Shown in pieces: positions 47,576-58,900 of a DNA stretch of 64,000 nt. The notes beneath the pieces are model-generated. The model did not search any database and was not told the DNA's origin. It saw only the letters and a list, made by a program, of their open reading frames with translations. Both the position numbers and the translations under genes were made by a program. The stretch covers positions 248,001 to 312,000 of the forward strand of contig JAFFSR010000306.1 of NCBI GenBank assembly GCA_017163975.1, given 5' to 3'. Within the stretch, counting starts at the first letter, position 1. Every line of letters starts with the position of its first letter. The DNA is from Anastatus disparis. Taxonomy: Eukaryota; Arthropoda; Insecta; Hymenoptera; Eupelmidae.

Positions 47576-48097
47576 CAACTATGACTAACGACCTGATCGG
47601 CAATAGGGTTATATAACTAGCAAACGTTTTTATTTTAAATAAATTCTAAATGCCTGTTCGCTTTTTCTCCTAAAGCAAACAAAAGCATGCAGAGTTCTAT
47701 CTCTTGAACTCTGTGTCTAATAAACGTCGACAATATTTGCGCGTTATCTAGAGAGAAAAAGAAAATTTTCGCTGGGACACGTGGGGACGCAATTTTATTT
47801 TTAAAGAAAATTTTACTCTATATTTCAGAAAAAATCAAAAAAAGAAAAGAAAAAAAAAATTTTGCCATCTCAAATTCAATAAATTTTTCGTAACAATAAT
47901 TTTGTTTTACAAAAAAAAATTTTATCTAACACTGTACTTAATCTTTGCTATAGGCAAACGCCATCTTTAATACAAAAATTTTTAAGCAACGCGAAGCCTG
48001 TTCGCTTCGATGCCCGCTACTTGCTCGACGCCATTTGCAAATTTTGCTTTATTATATGACGCGTGAAAAAAAAACCTGATCCCCTTGACGCATCTAT

Positions 48098-48110
48098 ACA
48101 TTGGGCGCCA
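48098..48110 (-). promoter_or_regulatory. Primer-binding site of gypsy element 2
   Basis: On the minus strand TGGCGCCCAATG begins three bases after the LTR end. TGGCGCC is a standard start of retroelement primer-binding sites. The matching tRNA is not determined here. Confidence 0.7.
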
Positions 48111-48113
48111 TTT

Positions 48114-50037
48114 TGTAACGGTCATTTTGCTCACGTTACAAAAAAGTTAGCTATTAATTTAATATTAATTTTTGCTAAGTCAAGAAATTTAATTGTAGAT
48201 AGAGTTGCCGAAAACTCGTAAGAAAATAATTATATACTATATCACGCGGTAGACTCTATTGGTGCTAGTTAGTCAAATTTATATTGACTAGCGACAAGAC
48301 TTTATTCTATATACTCGTCGCTGCGCGTCTCTCTCTCTTATCTGATCGAGAGACGCGATGCCGCTAGCACAGTTCTCCTTATTCTTATGAGGTTTAAATC
48401 TCCTAGTTAAACCTATTTAATGCTTTATATTAAAAAAATATATATTCTGCACTATAATGAAAAAAAGGACCGTGGAGGCGTCGAGGTAAGCAACAGGTAC
48501 AGGCTTTATATAATATCCTTATGCAAATAAATAGGATAAAATCTTTACATTTAACTTGAATTTATTAGAAGAAAAATAGTAAAGCAAAAATTACATAATA
48601 AAGATTTTAAATATGATTTATAAGCAAAGAAAAATTACGTCATATAGCAATACTCTATGATTAATAATTTTATTCTTTAAAAAGAGATAGCTATAGGGGA
48701 GGACGCGACGCAAACTAAAATACTTTATACTTTCGAACGCACGCGTGTACTTATAGCACTAGAAGTTCCTTCGAGGTAAGAAACTCCTAGTTAACAAAAT
48801 GCTACAAACAACTTACAGATAACTTACAGCGCGTAGAAGCTTCTTGCACGCGTGAAACTAATATCTACCGCCGTTGGCTAACGATGAGACAGCACGTCAC
48901 AACCCGGTCGCTGAGGCTTAAAAGGAACAGCCAAGTAAAAGATTGAGTGCCTGGACGCTGCGACTTCTCGGAGGCAGCCAAGATCCGCACATACAACCAA
49001 AGAATCACGATACTTCTTCCTTTTAGCAGCGATCTTTCCTTTTCCTTTTACACAAAATTAAATGCGGGACTACACCAACGCATTAATCAAATTAAGACTT
49101 AGATAAAAGCCGAGAGATATGCCCATGATGCGTGCTTGTAGGCCGCTAGAAAATGACTGCCCTACGGAGCAGGAATATATAAGCCAACGTGTGCGCTGAT
49201 AAACCACCGGAAATGTTCTGGCGCGCCTCGTGGCTTTCTTGCTCTTCTCGCACGCGCTGCTCGTCAACTTACGTGCTTCTTCACGTAACTTAGACGAGGT
49301 ATATGACTGACCAGGAGAGTATCAGACCTCCAGATCACGGATTTTGTTCAAACGTTGCGATAAGTTTTCAGATGTCAGAATATGAAAGGAAACAAAATTT
49401 TAGATCCCAACGCTCAATATTTCCCCAGTTACCGGCAACTAAAGAAAATCACTAAAAAAGTTACTAGATTTTCAAACGCATATAGTTCCTTAGCATTAAT
49501 AGTTAAGAGTTTGAAACTTTTTTCAAATGAAAGCTGAGCTCAAATCCTTTCGAAATAGTAGTTATAACATGTCAAAATATAATTTTTTCTCAAAGTTATA
49601 GCGTGATCAACATTGGACCTGATTTTTTTTTTAAAACATTAATTGATAACAAAAGCTGAAATTGGGTCTAATGTTTATTACGCTATAACTTTGGGAAAAC
49701 ATAATATTTTGGCATGCTATGACTACTATTTCGAAAGGATTTAAGCTCAGCTTTCATTTGAAAAAAGTTTCAAGCTCCTAGTTATCAATGATAAGGAACT
49801 GTAAGCGTTTGAAAATCTAGTAACTTTTTTAGTGATATTCTTTAATTGCCTGTAACTAGAGAAATATTGAGCGTTGGGGTCTAAAATTCTATTTCCTTTC
49901 ATATTTTGACATCTGAAAACTTATCCTAAAGTTTGAGCAAAATCCGTGATCCGGAGGTCTGATACTCTCCTAGTGAGCGCGTGTCGTTAATTTTAGCCTA
50001 AGCGCGCAAGATTCGAACACGTTAAAATACCGTGACA
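48114..50037 (-). repeat. 5' LTR of gypsy element 2 with a foldback inside
   Basis: 1924 bp including a 663-bp foldback and one TGA duplication, so about 1.26 kb originally. The boundary at 48114 is fixed by the adjacent primer-binding site and that at 50037 by the match to the 3' LTR end. Short open frames in it are not conserved. Confidence 0.75.
49311..49973. mobile_element. 663-bp foldback, second TGA-flanked copy
   Basis: It starts CCAGGAGAGTAT and ends ATACTCTCCTAG. The arms pair fully and match those of 11663-12322. TGA flanks both sides (49308-49310, 49974-49976). The other LTR of this gypsy element shows the same site without the insert (GACTGAGCGCG near 43555), so the duplication is confirmed directly. 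Confidence 0.9.
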
Positions 50038-50214
50038 ATACATTGTAGAAACTCTATAATTTCTTGTAAAAATACTCCTTGCACATGTACAGGTTAGTTC
50101 TTAAATAATAGAGAACGATGCCGGGATATCTCACTTAAAAAATCCTGGCGATTTACGCGTTAAAATTTGTGCCTTACTCCCGCAAGTGATGAGAGTTTAG
50201 CACACTTTGTATAT

Positions 50215-51035
50215 GAGTAAATCTCATTTAAATCTGTCTTTTTATGTAACTTTTTGAACATAATTTTAAAATAGTTGCTATTCTGTTACATTAAATGGTA
50301 CACACCTCTATAATGCCACAAATTTTTGGTTTTTTATCTAGAAAATGAACCATAGTTTCTTATAAAGTTTTATTGAACGTTTCTTTCAAAATTTTATTAA
50401 AAATTTTAATTCTTTATAAAAAATTTGAATTTTGCATAAATATTCTGAAAAAAGTGGAAAATTTTTACAGTTTCAGGAAAATATAAATTATAGCGTTTAA
50501 TTAATCTACAAAAAAATTATTGAACTATTTTCATAACTTAAAAACGAATGATTTGAGCCTAATTGAAGTTATGTACCACTTCAAATAGCTTTGCTAGTAG
50601 CAATTTTGTATAAAGATAAAATATAAACTTTCCATGCTATTGCTCCAGGTTGTTGATCAGTCGTTTAAAGGGGGACGTCACTTCAATTAAGCTCAAATCA
50701 ATCATTTGTAGGTTACAAAAATAGTTCGATGAATTTTTTGGAGATCAGTTAAACGTTATAATTTATATTTTCTTAAAACTATAAAAATTTTAGACTTTTT
50801 TTAGAACATATATGCAAAATTGAAATTTTTCATGAAAAATTTAATACTTTTAATAAGATCTTGAAGGTAAAGTGTAATATAACTTTATGAAAAACTATGG
50901 TTTATTTTCTATATAAAAAACTAAAAATTTGAGGCATTATAGAGGTGTGTGCCATTTAATGCAAGAGAATAGCAACTATTTTAAAATTATGTTCAAAAAG
51001 TTACACAAAAAGGCAGATTCATATGAGATTTACTC
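50215..51035. mobile_element. 821-bp foldback, GAGTAAATCTCAT ends, ATAT duplication
   Basis: Arms of about 370-400 bp pair, sharing AAATAGTTGCTATTCT (inverse) and TATAATGCC..GAGGTGTGTRCCAT. ATAT flanks both sides (50211-50214 and 51036-51039). The opposite arm of the surrounding palindrome (near 42800) shows the site with one ATAT. No coding capacity. Confidence 0.8.
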
Positions 51036-51165
51036 ATATAAGTCTGATCTTTCTGACCGTTACTAACGTGCGCGCGTGTTTTCTAGTGATCTCAGCGACT
51101 TATTCACGGGAAAGGTAATAAAGTCAATAAAAAATTATCTCTTGTAACTAGAATCGACTCTAGTA

Positions 51166-51550
51166 CACTGATAGGCCTTTAAGGACAATGCGTTTCTTTA
51201 ACAAGCAGAATGCGTTATTATACCTAAGAAGAAATCATTGACAGTTCAGAGTGCTCTTGTTTTAGACAAGCACCCCGCGATCTCGTATTTATGAGCCCCT
51301 CTCTCTCGTGCTTAAGAGCGTATAGCTCTTAAGCCCCAGAACACAGAAACAGATCTTGAAAACTTGGATGACCGCTTTCTTACACTGTAAGAAAAACGCC
51401 ATCTAACGTAAGACGGCGGCGCTTCCGCTTCAGAGCTATACGCTCTTACAGCGAGAGAGGCGCACTCTTAGGATTCAGAAAGCGGTGCACACAGTCGTAA
51501 GTTTGATGCGCATACGTTAAAGAGAAAATTGTGCTTAAAGGTCTATCAGT
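51166..51550. mobile_element. 385-bp hairpin element with a CTAGTA duplication
   Basis: The ends CACTGATAGGCCTTTAAGGA and, inverted, ACTGATAGACCTTTAAGCAC match. CTAGTA flanks both sides (51160-51165, 51551-51556). Inner blocks are GC-rich and self-complementary, for example AAGAGCGTATAGCTCTT and the CTCAGAGCTATACGCTCTT-like block. No reading frame. Confidence 0.75.
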
Positions 51551-51939
51551 CTAGTATTTGTAGACGTAAATAATATGCTGTAATGGAAATTAGAAACCAG
51601 AGAAAAAAATTTGTATCGTTTATTTTATATCAAATTTATTAAGTAAAGGAATAAAATTTTCTATTTAGCATAGTAAATTTATCGCAATTGAAAAGTTTAC
51701 AAAGCTACATAGTAAAAATGTACTATGTTTCTTGTAATATTTCCCATAAAATTTCTCTCTGAGTATTTAAGAGAAATTCATTCTTTCTTTAATTTCTAAT
51801 TAATATATCTTCAAAAATAGAAAAAAAAATTTTATAATTTATGGAAATAAAAATATATATTCTTTTGCATGTATAATATAATTTAGGATAAAAATAAAAT
51901 ATTTAGGAAAACAATATTTCGTAAAAAATCAGCTGATAA

Positions 51940-52090
51940 ATTAATTAATATATTAGCTGATATATGAGCTGCAATTGGCGGACAAATCAACATCTGATTT
52001 ATCAGCTAATATATCAGCCGATTTATGAACTCTTTTATCAGCTTGTTCATCAGCGGGTTTATCAGCTGCTTTTTTATAGCAGGGGAAAAA
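51940..52090. repeat. Cluster of TTATCAGCTGAT-type motifs
   Basis: Seven or more copies of TATCAGCT or its inverse occur in 150 bp with irregular spacing. The open frame through it (repeated YQL..YQ) follows the repeat and is not a gene. Confidence 0.65.
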
Positions 52091-52359
52091 GTCATTATTT
52101 AATATCTAATTATCATTTCAATTATTATATTTTAACAAAAATAAATTGGTAAAATTTACAAATTTTATTATTGAAAATTTTGTATTATTCTTCAATTTTT
52201 ATGTTAAAATTTTAATTTCGAAAATTACACAAAAAAAATTTGTAAATTTTAACACAAAAAAATTTGTGTTTCATCTGAAACACTTATGTGTGTTAAAATT
52301 ACAAATTTTTTTCTACTGTGTAATAATGATATATTTCTTATATCTTATATTCATATACA

Positions 52360-52599
52360 TCAATTTAAATTATCTCTTCTGTTGAATTTTTTCCCGCATG
52401 AATAAACATTTGAGCTTGAGTCTGAATGCACTTTAAAATGTCTTTTTAAATTATTTTTTATTTTATAATTTTGGTTACATTGTAAAAGAATAATATTCGT
52501 ACAATGAAAAAATAATCTATAAGCTTTTTCAGCTACAGTGAAGATTTTTATATATAAACACAAAAAATATGGTCTGTTTTTTAACAATGTAACAAACAA
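52360..52599 (-). pseudogene. Possible C2H2 zinc-finger remnant
   Basis: The last 45 residues read like two tandem C2H2 fingers that have decayed. CNQNYKIKNNLKRHFKVH fits the second half of a finger with both histidines. SCGKKFNRRDNLN fits the start of another, cut by a stop before its histidines. The first half of finger one lacks a proper CxxC. Nothing upstream is recognisable. It could be a degraded host zinc-finger exon or a chance match. Confidence 0.3.
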
Positions 52600-52644
52600 A
52601 AAACACTCTTGATGCAGTCTTCAAAATCATATATTTATATATGT

Positions 52645-53284
52645 TGGTCTTAAGCCCTAAAATAATAAAAGCTTTCGGGCATCTTACGAGAAAGTTTAAT
52701 AAATGCTTTCACGTAATCTTTCATAGAACATTAATGGAACCTTTCATTGAAAATTAATGTAAGAATCGATGGAAGATTCCTGAAAGATATTTAACAACTG
52801 TGAATAAAAACTTTTTCAATAAATGTTACGGAAAAACTCAATTGAAAGATTCCATAAAAGCTTACAGTAAGCTAAATGTAATCTAAAAAGAAGTTTACTG
52901 AATGCTAACATGCAATATTCCCTGAAATCTTTATGGAATCTTACAGTGACCTTAGAGAAAACCTTTCATAGATGAATACGTAAAGGTTACATGGAAGATA
53001 TTGAAAAAGATTACTGTAAGCTTTTCGAAAAATCCATCAGTTAGGTAATCGTGGAAGCTTTCAGGAAGCTTTCTGAAGAGATTCATGCCTTTTTTATGGA
53101 AAATTTCACTTACTTTAAATAGAATCTTTGATAGAAGATAACTGCAAGCTTACTGAAAGATTCATTAGTAAGGTTACGTCGAAAGCTTTCGGGAATCTTC
53201 CGAGAAAGGTTGATAAAAGCTTTCACGTAATCTTTCATAAAACATTAATGGAACCTTTCATTAAAGATTCATGCAAAGACCACA
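52645..53284. repeat. GGAAGCTTTC-type short palindromic repeat array
   Basis: Dense repeats of CTTTCGGGAAGCTTNC, GAAAGATTC and TTACAGTAAGCTT in both orientations over 640 bp. The organisation resembles 14807-16362, although the core unit differs. Open frames are periodicity artefacts. Confidence 0.65.
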
Positions 53285-53706
53285 CACATAGCAAAAAAGC
53301 TTACAAGGAAGCATGAAACTTTTATATAATATTCCAGTGGAAGCTTCCATTCACCTTTTTGAACATTAACATAAGCTTACAGTAAGCATAATATAAGTCC
53401 AAAAAATGCTTCCTCAATACTTACATGTAATATTCCGAGGAATCTTTTTGCTATCTTCCTGTAACCTTACGCAAAAGTCTTAATAAATGGATTAGCAAAG
53501 GTTTTAAGTAAACTTACTAGAAAGATCGTAGTAAGCTTCCTGAAAGATTCACTAGCAAGCTAACTAAGAACACTTTCGGGAAGCTTTCGTGAAAGCTTCA
53601 TGTAAATGTTTAAGGAATATTCCACGGAACATTAATTAAATCTGTAAGATTTCGAACCTTACACGGAAGCTTCCTGGAAGCTTACAGGAAGTTTACTTGC
53701 TATGTG
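53285..53706. mobile_element. Element with CACATAGCAA ends, made of GGAAGCTT repeats
   Basis: CACATAGCAAAAAAGCTTAC at the left end faces GTTTACTTGCTATGTG at the right. The interior is the same palindromic repeat as the preceding stretch, so this may be a second copy inserted into or next to a first. Confidence 0.6.
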
Positions 53707-53793
53707 GGATATCACTGTTAAAAAACTCCTAAACTAAAAAAAGAAATTTTTTTATTGACTTTTTTTACAAAATGGTGCATTTACAGTAGTTAC

Positions 53794-54147
53794 TGTAGAG
53801 TACTATTTCAAAAAAAGCCTTTTGCGGCCGGCAATATAAGTCTTGTGGGCACACAGACAAAAGTATGTATGTGTAAGTAAGCATATATGTAAGCGTCACG
53901 CGCAACCTGTGTTGCGCAAGTAAGCGACTTGAAACGTAAGCTATGTGATACGTGAGACACACGAAATAAGTCAGAGCGTTCTCGACTTCTAGAGAGATAA
54001 GTAGCCCTTCTGTTTTCCTCAGGTAATAAAGCATACTCAACACTTGTAATGAAGAGAATTTTTTCTTTGTCTGCCTACCCAGCAACCTGTTCCTTTTGGA
54101 TAACTAATAAGTACAGTTAAGCCTTCTACGAGGACGAGAAGCTTACA
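53794..54147 (+). repeat. Proposed 5' LTR of the CsRn1-like element
   Basis: It starts TGTAGAG and ends GCTTACA, giving short TGTA...TACA inverted ends. The right end is fixed by the primer-binding site that follows. AATATAAG near 53831 and AATAAAG near 54026 could be the TATA box and polyadenylation signal. The left end is inferred, since the second LTR is not in the window. Confidence 0.55.
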
Positions 54148-54148
54148 T

Positions 54149-54163
54149 TGGTGACCCCGACGA
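54149..54163 (+). promoter_or_regulatory. Primer-binding site, tRNA-Trp type
   Basis: TGGTGACCCCGACG begins one base after the LTR. It has the sequence expected for pairing with the 3' end of tRNA-Trp, as known for CsRn1-clade elements. Confidence 0.75.
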
Positions 54164-55520
54164 CCGTCAGGGGAGACAGAGCAACGCAGCAGCTAGCAGG
54201 CCGCCTTAGCAAAAGCCGTTGACCAGCGAGGATCGCCGAACAGAGGCTGCCATTTTCTCAGCGGAAATACGTTCAAGGTTAGAAATATATTTACCACGAG
54301 CGCGTTGTAGCTACTTGTCTCAAATTAAAAGTATTGTTTTTTATGACATACATTTAATTACAATTAACAGAAATTTATTTTGAAAATTACAGCAAAAAAA
54401 ATTTTTTTTTTCATATACAACTAATATAAAGTAAAATTAATTGTTCGTGCGAAAGATATATATGTATATACTGACTAACAAAAATAAATATTTGCACAGT
54501 AAGTGAGAGACTGGCTTGCTCCAGCTGCACGTGAGAAAGGAAAAGTAGATTTTTTTTTTCTCAATGTTTTTAAAGGGGTTGTTGGTGTCGGCACGTGATG
54601 AAAACCATCAAATTTGTTTGTCTCTTTGCCCACGGGTCGTGGCTGCGCCGGTTGCTAGCAGTCATATGCCTAATATAAAGTTCTTTGTTTTTTTCTTGTA
54701 ATAAATAGCACGAGCAGACTGGGGGGAGTATTGGGAATCCCTCTCTCTCTCTTCCTCATTAGAAAAAAGGAGAAGTTATAAAAAAAAGAAAATCTGTGCA
54801 AGACACATAAATATAAGAATTAGAAAAAGAAAAGAATAAGATTGTTAGTAGAAAAAAAAGTGTAATAAGAAAAATTGGTTCGATTGTGCGGGTATAGTGA
54901 AACGGTTAGCAAGAAATGCGTAGAAAATTCGAGACGTGTCGGTTAATTTAAAGTTAAATAGAGGTGATTCGAGGTTAAGTTTTGTGTGCGCGCGGAAATA
55001 AATAAATTCGTGTAATGAACAAGAACAAAGAATTCGAATATATTGTTGTTGGCATGTTGTGGGCTAATGTGTGACCTTGAAGGATACATCCAACCATTAC
55101 ATTTGTGTATCTCTTGGGTGTTCTCGAGGGAGCATGCGGAGGTCGTACATGCCGGTAAGACGCGAGTATAGCTAAATATTGTAAATATCACATTGCCCGC
55201 GCACACGGGATGAATAAACAATCATCTATTTATTTGTTTGTATCTTCGTGATTATTTATTTGACTGTCCGTATAACGTAAATTATTTATCTATTTATTCA
55301 TTTAAATGTTTGTATCTTCGTGAGTATTTATTTGATTATTCGTATAACTTAAATTATTTATTTATTTATTTTAGTGTCGTATTAACTTATTTATTTATTT
55401 TGTGTTGTATTTAATTTGTTTATACAATCTAGTCAACATAAGACTGATTAATATCGATCAAGGTCGGTTAAGATTTATAGTGTGGATTACTTTGCGTCGC
55501 ACGGAACCTTGAATCACAAA
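54164..55520 (+). other. Leader of the CsRn1-like element, no gene
   Basis: AT-rich. A 72-bp tandem repeat lies at 55237-55380. The stretch near 54885 (GGGTATAGTGAAACGGTTAG) looks a little like a tRNA D-arm, but no cloverleaf can be built. Confidence 0.5.
55237..55380 (+). repeat. 72-bp tandem repeat, two copies
   Basis: TTTGTATCTTCGTGATTATT at 55237 recurs with one change at 55309. Each is followed by TTTGA, a CCGTATAAC/TCGTATAAC block and TAAATTATTTAT. Confidence 0.85.
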
Positions 55521-55945
55521 ATGGCTACCGCAAACACGCTAACGAATGTAGTATTGAATGTTGGAACGGAAGAAGCCGCAGCAAATATATGAAATAGCAC
55601 GCTGAATTGCAGATCAAGAGACGATGATTAGTAGTAGTATATTAGGAGCGAGCAGTACGCAAAGAGTAGAAGATTATTATAAAAAACAGATATTAGTAAT
55701 AAAAAAAGATTATGAAACTAACTTAGGAGTTTTATTAAAGAGAATAGAGATGCTCGAATTAAGCCGAGGTAAACCGAGAGAGAAATTAGGAACACACAAT
55801 GTGCATAACAACGAGCAAATACCGACACACGTAAATAAAGATAATATTGATGAGGCGCCAAAAAATATTAGGTTAGATGAACAACACGGTAATATAATGG
55901 TACCTAGTAACCTCGTGCAAACCCGTCAAATTAATTTTCCCTTTT

Positions 55946-58900
55946 TAGTCCGCAGTACAGAACCTTTTTTAAAAAATGATTACCACATACTTAGAACTTT
56001 GTAAGCGGCTTTATTTTGTCGAGTCTACCAAACTTTTCATCTACGAAAACTCTCGAGACCGCTGCGTTTTTTAATAATTAATTATTAAACATGTCGATTT
56101 GACAATGTATTGTTATGCAATGACTACATGCTTTTTTTACATGGAACTAAAAGATATTTTTATAACAAAAATCAAATAATGTATGGCCGACAAAAATAAT
56201 TCTACGTTAGATGAGTCTACCATTTGAATTATGTCGATAGGACAGGGTTATGTTATGCGATGACCACATAGCCAATTTTTATGGGATTACTTGATAATTA
56301 ATTATGAGACCATAAGATCATAATGTCCGGCAATTTTCTGCTGATTTTTTTCAGTCCGACAATCGGAACATGTCATTGTTACGTGGTATGGTTTTGTGAT
56401 TACCACATGTCCAATCTGGGATTTTTTCTGTTTTAGATAAAATGTAGAGTACACTTAAATATGCGGCCGACAAAATTGCTACCGAAATCTAATGGAAATC
56501 ACAAGAAAATTAATTGAAAATAAATAGTAGTACCCTGTAGAACTCAACTGTCTCAGGACAATTATTTTATGTCTAAATTATTCTAAATAAGACATAAATA
56601 TATTAAATTTGAAAAACTTATTTAACAAAAATTTATAAATAGCAATAAAAATAAATAACTTATATATGAGAAAAATGAGAAAAACTTTTAATTTTATGAA
56701 TAAATCAAAAATGAATTTTTTTCTTAAAGCATGTTGTTAATTAATGTTTTATTTAATATCATTAACACTATTAAATTTTACATAATATTATTACTTTTAA
56801 ATTATTATCATTTCTTATTTCTTTTACTGTATTCGTTTGCTAAAATTCGTTTACTAAATTGCAGTATGACTTACAATATTATAATTTGAGATTTTCAAAC
56901 ATTCCCACATTATATTAACAATGTGTCAAAAAAAACTTAATTTTTTTATAAATTCCTTTAAAAAATTATGTATTCAAAAGTTTAATTATTAAATACTTAA
57001 ATATGAACGATGAATTAATATTTCTAATAATAATAACAATTCTTTAATTGATAAGTAAACACTAAAATCTAAGTTTCATATAAAGAAATATTTTAGTGGT
57101 ATGTATAGAATTATTTATCAGTCTAATACCCTAGTAGAAATTAAAACGATCTTTTTACCATTTTATGCCTATTGCTTTGAAATGAAGAGTTGAAAATGGG
57201 AATTTTCATGGCTATTTCTTTAACCAATATAAAATGTTTTTTTACCTATGTAATGCTGATAAAATAGTAACATTTTATGCTCATTTTCGAGGGTTAAAAT
57301 GTGATCTTAGAAAAATATTCATAATTAAATCTTTATAAAGAAAGAATTCATGCTGTATATTTTAGCGATAAAATGTTAATTTATAAAAAATGGAAGAATA
57401 TCGATTTAATAGACAATAAAAAAAAAAGTTTGAATAAAAATTGAAAAAAAAATGATTTCAAATTAACATGAATTATTTTTAGCACTGCAAATTCACTTTT
57501 TTACAAAGAATGAAATATTTAGAAATTTCATTTTTTATTTTAACCTGTTGAGTTCGAGACCCCTTTCCTAGTTAAAAAGTAAATATTTTTTCATATGTTT
57601 GACTTATTTTAAGTTCCTCTAGGTGCGCTTCGGAAGTTTAAGAAACCTAAAGCATCCATAAGCCCATTTTCTGTAATGTGTCGTATACGACACATAAGGG
57701 ATTAACGATTTATTTTGTTAAGAATTTTATTATCTATAACGAATAATAAATAGTTAATAACAAATAATTAATTTCATGTCATTGTCTACACATGTACCGC
57801 GTACAACACATACCTACTCTCTAAATGCCCCATTAAGGGGACCAGGTACTATTAAAACTTGAAAAATTTGAATATGAATATTTAAAAATTTATTGCTTTT
57901 ATCCAAAAGGAAAAAATTTTTTGAAAAAATATTTATTTTTCAGAAGACTTTTTATTTCTGAAACTTTTATCTATCTTAAAAATTCAACTGATGGTCTCCG
58001 TTCACATTTTGGTACTAAAAACAGATTGGTCGCAAAGTTTTTTCATGAGTTTTCATTGGATCTTTATGAAATTTAGTGGAGATTTTAAAAATTATGTTAG
58101 AATTAATGAGCATAGCAAATTATAAATATATATATGCTAATTTGTGTATTAACTCATTATTTATAAAAATAAATAAACAAATTTTAAAAAAAATTGATTT
58201 TTTATAGAAAATTTTTTTATTATTTGAATTTTTTAGGAATGTCTTTCGCTCATGTGGATTCTAAGATGATTTTGGAAATCTCCACCAAATTACATCAAGA
58301 TCAGATGAAAACTCTTAAAAAAACCTTGCGACCAATCTGTTTTTAGTACCAGAATGTTAACGGGGACCATAAGTTGAATTTTTAAGATAGATAAGAGTTT
58401 CAGAAATAAAAAGTCTTCTGAAACATAAGTATTTTTTCAAAAAATTTATTCCTTTGGATAAAAGCAATAAATTTTTAATCATTCATATTTGAATTTTTCA
58501 AGTTTTAATAGTATCTGGTCCCCTTAATCAGATAATTATATTAAAAAATAAGAGGCATGTCTTATTAATAGTATTTTGATCCTTCTATGAAAATCTTTAA
58601 TTAAGATGACACAAAAATGACGTATAATTTTTGTCGTTATGAAAATAACAACCATAGCTGCAAAATTAGATTATTCTAAGAATTTAATTTTTTTCATTTT
58701 CGTACTTATAAAAATATCGGTAAAAATTGGAAAAAAAAATTAATTTCAAAAATTAAGAAATGTGAATGTATTTTTCTATGTCTACTTGATCATACTAACT
58801 AGTTTCATTTGTGCAAAATATAAATTTAAATTTTATTAGATAATTTTGAACTACGTGTTCTTTATATGACACATACATAGGTGACGGGTTAGCTATAAAT

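Larger units (their letters stand above)
43280..50037 (-). mobile_element. Ty3/gypsy element 2 (minus strand), in the loop of the composite
   Basis: Read on the minus strand: 5' LTR (50037-48114), primer-binding site, short leader, a remnant of gag, pol, polypurine tract and 3' LTR (43623-43280). Both LTRs have the same termini. On the plus strand these read TGTAAC at the low-coordinate edge and GACA at the high-coordinate edge, so the minus-strand LTR starts TGTC. The 3' copy lacks two large internal segments. Most of gag is deleted. No exact target duplication is seen. It lies at the boundary between the loop and right arm of the 27541-51918 foldback. Confidence 0.85.
27541..51918. mobile_element. 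Foldback element expanded to ~24.4 kb by nested insertions
   Basis: Inverse copies are found in blocks. 27541-27798 pairs with 51640-51918 (shared GTAGCTTTGTAAACTTTTC, GGAAATATTACAAG). 42543-42620 pairs with 51551-51630 (shared TATAAAATAAAC, TAATTTCCATT, CAGCATATTATTTAC). 42620-42800 pairs with 51043-51165 (shared ACACGCGCG, GTTAGTAACGGTCAG). 42800-42974 pairs with 50041-50210 (shared CTAAACTCTCA, AATCGCCAGGATT, ATTTTTACAAGAAAT). With insertions taken out the element would be about 1.7 kb: arms of about 680 bp and a loop of about 310 bp (42975-43279). The insertions are 27799-42538, 43280-50037, 50215-51035 and 51166-51550. No transposase gene of its own. Confidence 0.75.

Noticed and set aside
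54880..54950. tRNA-like stretch around GGGTATAGTGAAACGGTTAG
   Set aside because: Only a D-arm-like string. No acceptor stem, anticodon arm or TTCRA loop can be arranged around it, and it lies in an LTR-element leader.
57130..57160. CCCTAGTAGAAATT resembling the end of the 13009-13493 element
   Set aside because: It is preceded by TA but no matching right end or repeat array follows within the loop, so it is too short to support a copy.
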